This document shows positions 1 through 9,781 of a DNA stretch of 64,000 nucleotides, one piece after another; within the stretch, counting starts at the first letter, position 1; the number at the start of each line of letters is the position of its first letter. This stretch comes from Eudorina sp. 2006-703-Eu-15 (taxonomy: Eukaryota > Chlorophyta > Chlorophyceae > Chlamydomonadales > Volvocaceae). The translations under genes and the position numbers were made by a program. Under the pieces are notes generated by a model that was given only the letters and a program-made list of their open reading frames with translations, did no database searches and had not been told where the DNA came from. The stretch spans positions 62,001-126,000 of the forward strand of contig BDSI01000026.1 of assembly GCA_003117195.1 (NCBI GenBank), written 5' to 3'.

Positions 1-1
1 C

Positions 2-382
2 CTGTCGGCTCCGGAGGAGGTCATAGACCGATTCGAGTACCTGGTCATCACGGGCGAGCGCGGGGAGGCGACTATACGGGAGCTTGTGTACGAGTCCCGT
101 GTGAAGTTTGTGCGGCAGTGTCCGCGATACAGTCGATGGTGGGCTGAAGCAGTGGCACGTCAGCGTGGCGAGGGCGGCGGGGCGTTCGGACTGGGCTCGG
201 GTCTGGAGCGTGGGTGCGCTGAGGAGGTGGTAGATGGCGAGATGGAGGGGGCAGATGGGCAGGGCCTGAGGCAAGGCTTGCGCGGTGCTGGAGGGACATG
301 GGATGCAGATGCCGGGGACGGTTGGGCTGAGGGTGACGACGGGGCGGAGCGCATTCTGGGACCGGACGCGGAGGCATTTTAA
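2..382 (+). CDS. 3'-terminal exon of an unidentified protein gene (partial)
   Basis: An open frame enters from the left window edge and ends with TAA at 380-382, giving about 126 residues. The first 55 or so residues look like real protein, with mixed charged and hydrophobic residues including RELVYESRVKFVRQ. The rest is Gly/Glu/Ala-rich and could be a low-complexity tail. A TGTAA motif at 545-549 lies about 165 nt after the stop, where a chlorophyte polyadenylation signal is expected. I do not recognise the family. The acceptor is outside the window, so the exon start is unknown. The reverse-strand frame over the same DNA is Pro/Arg/His-rich and looks like a shadow. Confidence 0.4.
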   Translation: MSAPEEVIDRFEYLVITGERGEATIRELVYESRVKFVRQCPRYSRWWAEAVARQRGEGGGAFGLGSGLERGCAEEVVDGEMEGADGQGLRQGLRGAGGTWDADAGDGWAEGDDGAERILGPDAEAF

Positions 383-544
383 GGTTTTGTCCTAAAACCT
401 ATAAAATTATTGAGGAGAGCTGCAGAACGTGTCTTACGGCAACGGCCTTAGGTCTGATCAGCTAAAATTCTTTGCAAGAGTTTGTGCCTGGTGATTTTGG
501 CGCTGTCATCGGTTTCTCAGATGTGTGGATTTTCAATGGCCGCC

Positions 545-549
545 TGTAA
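545..549 (+). terminator. TGTAA polyadenylation signal
   Basis: TGTAA is the usual chlorophyte nuclear polyadenylation motif. This copy lies 163 nt after the stop codon at 382. Confidence 0.4.
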
Positions 550-1064
550 CCCTATCCTGTGATGATCTCAGATTTCCTTTGTATTTGATATCAGGAACTG
601 ACTGAGCGGCGCCACACAGTAGGTCATTTGAACATTTCCTAAGTTGCAGCGGCTGATGGATGGACACCATATAATAAACATAATTTAATTGTATTATCCA
701 ATCCATCGGTAAGTCCAGCAACACGATTTCAGCTCTGCCCCGTACGCCCCACCGAAGTTGACTTTCATTTACGAATTACATGTTTAAGATTACATAAAAA
801 TAATCGTAAATTATATCCTACCTTCCTGGTGCTTAGAAGAGCTTTAGCTCAATCAGCACATCGGTTTCGGTGCCGCACGGGCCCGTACATTGTTGCATGT
901 CATAAGAAAGGAAGGGGCCTTTGCCATCTAACTAGCTTTCCTGATCCCATTTGATATCATCCTGCTAAATCTGTCACATTTCGTGCAAAACTGCCATCCA
1001 CGGTGCAGTGACATTAGCGATAGCGGCGCCAGAACTCGTCTGGTCCTGCGTCAACTCTAACACA
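550..1064. other. Intergenic region upstream of the SAXO gene
   Basis: Moderately AT-rich DNA with no convincing exon on either strand. It must contain the promoter and 5'UTR of the SAXO gene that starts at 1065. No clear TATA box was identified. Confidence 0.5.
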
Positions 1065-2581
1065 ATGACCGGGGTATGTCGCCGTGTCGCACAATGGCCA
1101 ATCGTGTGCTCGAAGGCGTGGCGGTGATGTCGTCCTGCACTGGAGACGAACATGTCTCTCCTATCTTATTTTCGAAGCCACATCAGTCTCCCTGTCTCTA
1201 TCATTCATCATATTGTGCTTATTCTACATATGCATTTTCATTATGCTTACATCGAGGCTTTCCTGTAGGCTCGAGCACGCTCGACTCGGAAGACAAAGCC
1301 TTGCTGCCAGGCCTGTGCACGGGCAGGGTGCTGCAACTGCTGCCCAAACTGGTGCCACATCTGCAACGTCCCAAAGTGCCGGGTTCACCGACCCAGCAAG
1401 TGGACGGACGACGCGGTAGGTGATGAGCGCACACACCCTTACAAACACATGTACGCATCCACACACTCATGCAAGACAAAACACACACGCACGCTTCCAC
1501 TTGAGTGATTCCAGGCGTTATGGCTTCCGTAGGCATGTCATCATCGCCACCTCATACTGTGCACCCGATTCTGGCCTGCCCCGCGCAGCTTAACACGCAA
1601 TACCACCGGGACTACCCGCCCAAGCAGTCCGATGTGGTCGTACGAGTGCCGGGTAAGGGAGGAGCTGTTCATGCCCGGGCGCGGTTCTCCTTCAGCCACG
1701 CGGCGAAGCCATCATGGCCATGCAACATTGTTCCCACACAGCAGTGTCACACAACTAGTTCCACGCAAGGGGTGCTTCTTTAATGTCTCTCAGACCCGAA
1801 ATGGTGTGTTTGCTGTTGGAAGGCTGGCATCCTTGTTTCATGTAATCACCACCGTACCATGCCCTATCCCCCATCCCTGCCGCTCCGGATAATAACCAGC
1901 CTGCTGCATCGCGCGCTGCGTACCCCCCCCCCCCCTGCAGCCCACGGGCCTCTTACCTCCATGCCATTCAACGGCACCACAACCCAGCGCTCCGACTACA
2001 CGCCTAAGAAGGGCCGCTCGCAATCCGCTCGTCCGGCCGACAAGCCCATCCCGTACAGCCCGCTGGATGACAGGACCACATACAACGCTGAATTTCCAGA
2101 GAAGCGAGCCGAGCTGGAGGTTCCACCGGAGCCTGTCTATCCCGCCAAAACCGCACCTTTTATGGGCATCAGCACGTACGACGCGGATTACGTGAAGAAG
2201 CAGGCCCGTCCGTGGACCGCGGATCCGCCGCAGCCGCCACCGCGTGTACGACTGGACGACTCGACGGAGTACCGAGACGAGTACTACAGGAAACCGCTGG
2301 TGACACCGTCGCCGCGCGCTTCGCAGCCGCTCCTGCCATCGAGCCACGTGCCCACCATCACCACCTACGGCCAGGATTATGGCCCCAAGGAGTTTGAGGA
2401 GCGTGAGCGGACTCACTGCTGTGCGGACAACACGCACCCGGCCAACTTCCGATGGATGTCGCCCGCGGTGTGCCGCGAGCGCAAATGGTCTCCCGGCACC
2501 TGTACGACATGCGTGGGCGGCTCCTGCAAGCCGGGTATGGGTCCCCGGCAGGGGCGGCCGCCGATGCGGCGCGCGGATTGA
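1065..2581 (+). CDS. SAXO/FAM154-like axonemal microtubule-stabilising protein
   Basis: Predicted exons are 1065-1073, 1269-1415, 1589-1652 and 1941-2581, giving 286 aa; all splice phases close. Residues about 15-40 form a Cys-rich block (CCQAC, GCCNCC, CHIC) like the N-terminal Cys motif of SAXO1/2 proteins. It is followed by six degenerate Mn-type repeats, such as LNTQYHRDYPPK, DDRTTYNAEF, FMGISTYDADYVKK and TITTYGQDYGPKEF. The spacing of Tyr, Asp/Glu-Tyr and Lys is what defines the SAXO microtubule-binding modules. The family acts on or inside ciliary and centriolar microtubules, which fits a flagellated alga. The first exon encodes only Met-Thr-Gly, so the start is the weakest part of the model. 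The C-terminus carries an extra Cys-rich segment (HCC, CTTCVGGSC). Family call confident; orthologue within the family not assigned. Confidence 0.85.
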
Positions 2582-4152
2582 CGTAGGCCTGTCTTGGGGC
2601 CCGCCCGGGCGGCGGTAGCCGATGAGATATAAGAGCGGGGATGGCTCATGAGCGCGGCAACGACCCACGGGCGGAGTTCCGTGGCTCGGGTTACAAGGGG
2701 GTTGATACCCAGCGAAGCTAGCTTAGGTGGTTTGGGTCTCGGAATGTGTGCGAATGCTGCGTCTGCGTCTGGCGAGGGGCCCGCCGGCTGGCTGGGCGCC
2801 ACGCAGACGGGACCGTAGGGTAGTGTTGCTATTCAGTTGTGCGGTTGTTCCGAATCAGGACAGGTTGTTGTTAGGATGGGTGATAGGGAGACACAGCGCC
2901 GCATTGTGGTATGGTTGAAGGGGGGGTCGGATGGGGAGAAGGGGCCACGACTCTCTGGACGGGCGCTCTGCGAGGTATGGGGGTTTTCAGCATGGCATTC
3001 GAGGTCGGCATCCGCATACGTGGCAGGCCCCGTCTAGGTTAGCATGCATCGCAATTGTTAGCACCAGCAGCAGGGATTTGAGGCTTGACGCATCGGATGT
3101 CGGTTCGGGCATGTGGCGGTGTAGAAAGGGAGGCATGCCTGCGGGAGGTATGAAGGCAGGCAGGCAAGTAGGTAGGTAGCTTAGTCTAGAGAACCGAGAT
3201 CTCAAGACTTCGGAAGCCGGAACTGTTGTGCGGAGGCCGGTTATCAGCTGCGAGGCTGCGAGGTTGCGAACCCCTGACGCGGCCACGGAGTGCGAGATGA
3301 ATTCAGCACCCAGAGTGAGCCGTTGGCGGCCGGGCGCGAGACGGCCAGGAAGCTCTGGTACGCGATGGTAGATGATGTACGATAACGTCAACGGTCAGGC
3401 CAAGCGGGCGCCGTACTCGACGGCACACCTACACGTGGTGGTCGCCTGGCGAGGGTCCTGGCATGCGCCGGTTGGTTCAGGGCAGGGTGGCGGGGCATGC
3501 GCCGGCGTTGTGTTGACGATTCGGGCTTTCTAACTCGTGGACTGTTTCCATGACGGATGGGGCAGCTGAGCGCAGGCTTTGCACTCCATGGCACCAACAT
3601 AGGGCGCTGTGGCGTGCTGCTGCACATCGCCAATTTTTTCGCTGTCACTTGTGCTGCGTGTTACCTACTCCCGTGAAGTGTGTGTTGCATAACAATTGCT
3701 GCATATGGCACGATGGTCGGGGCGGCGGTGATGATTGCCGCCGAATACGACTATGATGATGTACTCTCTAGCAGGGGCCGAGTTCCTTCTCTTGACGCGC
3801 GACGCAGAGCACGGTTGCCGTACCGCATCGCGGAAGGATCCACACGAAGGGCGTGCAGCCGATATCTCACGAGCCAGATGCCCCTTCCTTCGGGATATCG
3901 CGGTCGGCCGGATGCGGCTGCGTCGTATGTGATTGTTGCGAATGTTCCACATGATTGATTTCCAACCCCGGGTTCCCATAGGGCTGTCCCTGGTGGCGTT
4001 TCCCGTGGTGCTGCTTGCTGCTGTGAGGGTCATGCTGCATTGCTGATTTTGAAGCGCAGAAAGCTCGACGTGAGGGGGCTGGCCGACGCGCCTCTGTGTG
4101 CTTGTACAGAGTTTGTTAAGCGAGAAACCTGCCCGACCCGTGACCGGTTACC

Positions 4153-4154
<2 letters not shown>
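2582..4154. other. Intergenic region, no gene recognised
   Basis: The frames here are short and overlapping, with no family resemblance and no consistent exon and splice structure. It includes the 3'UTR of the SAXO gene, but I see no TGTAA close to the stop. Confidence 0.5.

Positions 4155-4236
<82 letters not shown>
4155..4236. repeat. (GT)n microsatellite, about 41 units
   Basis: Uninterrupted GT/TG dinucleotide tract of about 82 bp in intergenic DNA. It generates spurious Cys-Val or Thr-His frames on the two strands. Confidence 0.98.
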
Positions 4237-4237
<1 letters not shown>

Positions 4238-5745
4238 CGGACGGGGGGAAGGCGCGCTCACGAAGCGCTGTACTGTACTCGTCGCGTGAGCGGCGTGCTC
4301 TGACGTGGCCCTGGCATGTCGTGTCATGGCGTGGCGTGTGGTCTTCGTCTTGCCTTGCCTTTGTGTTGGGTTGGTCGAGTAGGGTTGTCGCGGTCAAGCA
4401 ACCCCAGCAGCACTGGGTGCGTCCCATGCTTTGAACTCCGTTCGGCGGACTGCAGACAGGGCGGGACCTTCCGCAGGCGGCCGGATAGGCACGATTTGGG
4501 TGGAGGGGTATGCCAGCAGCGCAGGCGGCGTGGCAACCCTGTGTAGCAGAAAGCTCGATAGGATAGGAACAGCGGGTATTGGTAAACCCTTGGGGATACT
4601 TTTTTCCAACACTCTAATTGCAGAGTGGGCGTGATTGTGGCTGCTTAATCGGGGCGCGGCTGAGGGATAGCGTCTCTTGATGATCATGTTTGCCGCTGGT
4701 CGTGAGGTAATCTTTGGAGAGGTACAATTTTACTTGCCGTACATGTACAGGGCCTGCCGTGCCAGTGCATTTCAGGCTGTCCAAATGCCTTTGCCTGGGG
4801 CACGGGCGCTCATATTCGGTGCGCGGTTTTTGATGACCTCTACATGACATTGTTGACTGTTTCACTCCTCCAATGAGGGCACTATGACTTGACTTTCTTG
4901 CAGAAATTAGGTTACAACGTCTTTCCTTTGGGCGATGTTATCGGTTGGCATAACGCCGATGGAGTGGTGTAGCGCAGTATGCCGCCATTCGTGTAACTGC
5001 CGGCATATGCCGTCTGATGTGTCATTCATCGCCCTTCGACCAGGGATCACTCTACGGTCAGGCCAGATACAGCTCCCCAACATTCACGGTACGCGCCGGA
5101 GATGGTATCTAGGGCGACAGCGTGGTTGGCTACCACGAATGCAGGCTTGATACCGTACTCGGATGAGCGTTCCGTTGGATACGAACGGAAGGGGCTGGCT
5201 CGGCGAGACCGTCGTACAACCAAGAACAGCGTAACTCTCTCCTGCCTGTACGCAGAAGAGCTCACACCCTCATCGATTCAGCCACGTCCATCGGTCGTAC
5301 CGGGTCGTACTCTTACCCGACCCTACATGCGTGCGGAATGGCAGTGGTGCAGGAAGCCTGTTGAGGATTGGTACTTCCACATCTTGAAGATCAGACCCCT
5401 CAAGCGCACATACTCCCGCCGTTTCAGGTCTAGGAGGACATCTTATCAAAGAATTGGCACTCATTGCCAACGTCAAGTGTCAATAAGCTAGGTGACGGAC
5501 AGGTCATCCAACCGTACTTCGGTGTCTTCTCTGAACTGAAGCAGGACTATGCGCCCTCAATACCTGCCGTGCACCGGTTGCTCGGTGTACTTCCTTTTGT
5601 TTTCTGTAGCAAACAGGTTACGATCCGACATCTTATGTCTGAAGCTGCATGCACGGCGATGGCGGCTGGTGTGCGCCTGGTCCAGTCAGATCAATTATCG
5701 TCTGCTGAGACAGACAACAGCGTACATATGTAGGCACGGCCAGTG
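4237..5745. other. Intergenic region between the GT repeat and PSAK
   Basis: Several frames of 60-130 codons exist around 4.9-5.5 kb, but none shows a recognisable domain, and splice-compatible exons could not be assembled. Confidence 0.45.
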
Positions 5746-5750
5746 TTACA
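5746..5750 (-). terminator. TGTAA polyadenylation signal of PSAK
   Basis: TTACA on the + strand reads TGTAA on the - strand. It is about 280 nt downstream of the PSAK stop codon, a normal distance for chlorophyte 3'UTRs. Confidence 0.55.
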
Positions 5751-6028
5751 AACCACGATCCAGGAGGTCGTGATAAGCCTGTGAAGGCTGAAAACGCTCT
5801 CTTCTCTCCCGACAGCATCGCAGCCTCCGAGCACAGCAACGCTCGACAAAGCCGCTGGCCACGCCCCAAACCCAACCTCGCCACAGCGACTGCGCAACGA
5901 AGCTTGCCGTCCGTCAAGCAAACGGCACGACGCGCCAGGTAATGTACATCGGCGACAAGCGCCGGTCATAGCGGTCCGCAAAAACCGGCATTAACGCCGG
6001 CAAAGCCGAAACATGATGGCTGCGACAT

Positions 6029-7025
6029 TTACAGAGCGCCAATGCCCTTCAGGCCCAGCACGATGCCGGCGCCGATGGCGTGGCCAGCCGAGCCCATAGC
6101 GAGGACATCGACCACGGTGAAACCTGCCGTGCACAGAAGAACAGAACGTGCCCGGGGAGGAGGTCAGAAGGGGTTCAGCTAATCAGTACGGCACGCAACC
6201 ACTGCAACATCAGCATGTATATAGCAAGTGTGCAAGCAGAGGAAAACATAGCAAGGAAATTATGTCATGCTTATAACATTCACTGACCAGCCGGGTCCTT
6301 GGACAGAACACCAGCGGAGTTCTTGCCCTCCACCAGCTTAAGGCCAGCGGTGGCCTGCTTCTTGACCGTGGGAGCCAGGCCGAAGCGAGCAGCAGCCAGG
6401 CAAGCGCCAGTCGACGCAACCATGATCTGCGGAGAGCGTTTGGCAAGCGAGGTGGTCATGATCAGAGCACAATACCTACTCGCACTTCCAGTCCTCCATT
6501 GAGAAGTTACCAATGTTAAGAATTTGCACACCTCTGCTTGTTCTTTCAAAAGCGCCCAACGCAACACCATTCGCCATCACAAAGTCAAGAAGTACAGGTG
6601 TGGTGGTGGCGCCCCGACGAGACCTACCAGGTTGGTGCTGGAGCCGATGAAGCCACCATCAGCGCGCACCACAACGGCGGTGCGGCGAGCAGCCTGCATT
6701 GCAAGCAGCAAGCGTACTTGTTGTGACGCACAGCCCGGCAAACATGATTTGAAATCGCTGATGAATCCTGAGCCACTTCACAAATGCGCCTGGCAATTGT
6801 ATGAGCCACAGATGTCCGCCAAACTAACAGACAAGTCCACAAGTACCATGAAACCTCCGGAGGCACGAGCTATCGCGCACGATTCAGTTCATCGACGGAT
6901 CTTGATCTAACGAGCACAATATGCAGCTTTAATATATTTCGCTACAACACGGCAATCAGGAACCTGTTCGTGCGGACCTTGGCTGGGCGCACAGAGGCGG
7001 CGTTGGCGCGAACGGCGAGGGCCAT
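6029..7025 (-). CDS. PSAK: Photosystem I reaction centre subunit PsaK (chloroplast precursor)
   Basis: Small two-helix thylakoid membrane subunit at the LHCI side of photosystem I. Secure exons are 6628-6693, 6288-6426 and 6029-6123, all phase-consistent. Exon 1 starts at 7025. The N-terminus (MALAVRANAASVRPAK) is a typical chloroplast transit peptide, followed by GFIGSSTNL at the mature N-terminus. The first hydrophobic segment is IMVASTGACLAAARFGLAP. The hydrophilic loop follows, and the C-terminal helix reads DVLAMGSAGHAIGAGIVLGL before GIGAL and the stop. The exon 1 donor is unclear. Splicing after Lys16 (donor GTCCGC) gives 115 aa, near the usual algal length. Splicing after Ala25 (donor GTGTTG) gives 124 aa. 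A possible acceptor ends two bases before the ATG, so a 5'UTR intron is likely. Confidence 0.95.
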
Positions 7026-8119
7026 GGCTGCAAATATAATGTGATACTCGCGAAAACAGTAGCAAGTATGAATGAGATGATGCGGAGCGGCGCATTTTAC
7101 GCAACGCAGATTGTGCGATCTCTTGTCGTACATCGGGCTCTGGACTTTCAAAGTCTCCTCCCACAGCACATTTTGTCCTGAATATTAATACATTGTAATG
7201 TTTTCAACCGTGGCCTTTGTTGATCTAAATTTAAGACAACTTTGTGTGAACTGACGTTGCCCTCCACGCCAAACGTGGGGTCTCGATCCTTGTCATAATG
7301 CGAAATCGGTAAACAGCCCATCCATACGCCTTGCATGCAATATAAATGCTTCGCGACAGGGGATTTCAGACTGTTTGCCGATTACCGTTGCAACCTGTTC
7401 TGCTGCAATGGACCACTGAGGCCCTTCCAGCAAGCCGATCATGGGCGTGATGAAAATAACTTGGAATTCCCTTTCGTCACAGAGCAAATTACCTTGAGAT
7501 CCATGTATATGGGGTAACCATGCCGTACGCGACCAGCCAAGATGGCACCGCTTTTACATGCTTTGGGTGCGTTCTTAGGCCCGGGGGGCGTGGGGGCTCG
7601 GGCAGACTGGTGTAAGACTTGAACAGCTGCGTTGCAACCGCACATGGCTTGTACTACCCATTGTTTCACGCCCTAGCGTTCGTGTCAAGCGTGGTTCATG
7701 CAAGACAGTCACCGCCATGTCACCGGCCAGCTACTACGCCCGGATTTACGTGGTAACGCGGTAATTGAAACTACATTAAGCGCACTTGCATACAAATCCT
7801 GGGACACGCATAGCGTGTAATTTTGTACTTGGGATCGATTGCGTTGTCATAGTGATTATCAGGTACGGAAATACCAGGCGGCATAGGCCAAAACAGGCCG
7901 GTGGCAATAATCTGCGCATACACACTGCCGGGTACGGCCGGATCAGGCCGGATTGGGTGGCGGAGCAGTGTAGCCTTCACAAATGCGAACATGAGAACCT
8001 ATGAGAACGTGCTATGAAACGTTATGAACATCTCTGACGACTAACCTGACTGACCACGGCAAGGCGCTGAGGTCCAGAACTGGAGGCGGGGCGGGACGGG
8101 GGGAGCTGTTCATGTTCAT
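7026..8119. other. Upstream region of PSAK and intergenic DNA
   Basis: Contains the PSAK 5'UTR and promoter. No other exon was recognised. Confidence 0.45.
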
Positions 8120-9075
8120 GGATCAAATGCTAGACGGCAGCCAGTGGGGACTGATGCCGAACCTCAATCGTGGTTTGTTCCTCCTAGCTGCCCCACTCTG
8201 TACTGGAAGAGTAGGCGGCTGGGCTGTGAATGAATGGGCTAAAGGCCCGCCGAAGGGGACGACAGGGGCAACTTGACGAGGACCTTTACACTGCAGACGA
8301 GAGCACCACGCCGCGACGCGCGACGCACCAGCCCGGAGCAAAGAAGCGAAGGGCACAGCCACGAAAAGGCCGACAAGCCCGCAAAACCGGCACCCGCGAC
8401 GAAAGTGGACGAAACCCCCAAGCACAACAACCGCGAGCGCGCGCGGCGCACCAAACAGCAACCCAAGCTCCGGGCGCAGGCAACCCGCCTGAACACAAAA
8501 AACGGGCCGACAAACCCCGACCGCAACCCCTCTGATTCCCGCAACGAAAGGCCGGCCAGGGCAAACGCAGCGGGGAAAAAACGGGAACAGGGGCGCCACA
8601 AGGCCAAAAAAACCCCACCGCCGCCCCGGCCAGCAAAACCGAACAACACCCCAACCCACCCGGCGGAGGGCTGGCCCCGTACCGCCGACGGCCCCGTGGG
8701 GCGGAGGGCTGATCCCGGCCCGCCAGCACGGCCGTCTGCCAACTACAACAGCCACCCGACAACCCCCGTTCCCCCGTAGAACGCCCGCACACGGAGGCGC
8801 AGACGCAGCCGGCGCAGCGTCCACCACTGCGCTTGGCCACTAGGCGGTCCAGCTCATAGCCTGATAGGAGGAAACGGGGGCGGGGCGCGAGCCGGGAGGC
8901 TCGGGCAGGGCGGGAAAGTATGTCACTTACGGCGAGTGAGTGCTCTCGTGAAGTGAAGGCAGAATGCCTGAACAAAGCGAGAGCCAGAGTTAAGGCTCTG
9001 GTCAGCTGTACGACGTCGTAACAAACGATGCTCAGTCTCTACGTTCGCTATGCTCCTTCGAGACTAAGCAACCGA
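8120..9075 (-). repeat. Dispersed repeat family, copy A
   Basis: Read on the - strand, this block matches the + strand at 62.54-63.37 kb in order and orientation. Both copies have a GGAGC-TAGCG stem-loop, then the shared string GGCATTCTGCCTTCACT, a long G/T-rich C-poor tract with runs of G and T, and TGCAGTGTAA. The long frames on both strands are skewed in composition (Arg/Pro/Lys/Asn on one strand, Gly/Cys/Val/Leu on the other) and are not protein-like. No terminal inverted repeats, target duplication or transposase were found. It may be a non-coding retroelement or a transcribed structured repeat. Boundaries are approximate to a few tens of bases. Confidence 0.65.
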
Positions 9076-9781
9076 TATAGGCCTTCGTGTGGGAGTTTTG
9101 TGTAATACCCAATTAGTGCAACGTAGATGTTGAGTTGGATTAAACGGCACATGCAAAGCTCGGGTCGGAGCACTGAAAATATTTTGCTGGGCTGTTTGAA
9201 GGGGGGGACGGAGGGCGCCAGGATCGCAGGAATCAGTATACATGACGACATGCAAGCGTCATAAGATGGAGCCTTAGTCCCAGTTGGTCTCGACCGGGCG
9301 ATCCAAAGGGCCCAGATAGCTTCGCAGGCGCCTCACATCATCAACCCTACCAAGGACTGCGCACCAATCCACCACACCCTGCAGCCACACCGGCCGGCGC
9401 CGGCCAACACACCAGGTTACTGACGCGCCAGGATTACCTCTCATGCAAACAGCACCAGAACATTTGGCGAGGAGGGAGCCGGGGTTCGAATCAAGAATCA
9501 GTAGCTCTATCTCGTCCTCCTGTCCATATGGCATGCTCAATCATCGCGCTAGAGGCATACTTTCAATTTCCCTCCCCTCGTTCCCTGCTTCCCTCTTCGG
9601 GCCTGCTTTTTCAGACCGTTGGTGGTTCGAGACCGTTAACGTACAGCGGTTGCCCTCACCTCATCCCAAGGGCAAGAACAGGTGTCATGCAATTCTCTCT
9701 TACTCGGTAGTGATTGATTTGTGTCAAGGCCTTCATCTTTTGAAGTCGTAGCAGCATTTGAGCTCAAGTGTGCAAAGCAAA
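9076..9781. other. Intergenic and 5' region of the proteasome alpha-5 gene
   Basis: No exon recognised. A GGTTCGAATC string near 9483 resembles a tRNA B-box, but it is not flanked by a T-stem or acceptor stem. Confidence 0.45.

Noticed and set aside
4098..4434. Cys-Val and Thr-His repeat proteins
   Set aside because: Translations of the (GT)n microsatellite.
5020..5500. Possible decayed SPRY-like or transposon-derived coding segment (RYSSPTFTVRAGD, GDSVVGYHE)
   Set aside because: In-frame stops interrupt it and similarity is too slight to support a domain call.
8123..8975. Three overlapping frames of 167-234 codons on the - strand and two on the + strand
   Set aside because: Amino-acid composition only reflects the strand-skewed repeat, overlapping frames are equally open, and the same block recurs at 62.5-63.4 kb without conserved protein frames.
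9474..9500. tRNA gene suggested by a B-box-like GGTTCGAATC
   Set aside because: Flanking bases do not form a T-stem, and no acceptor or anticodon stem is present.
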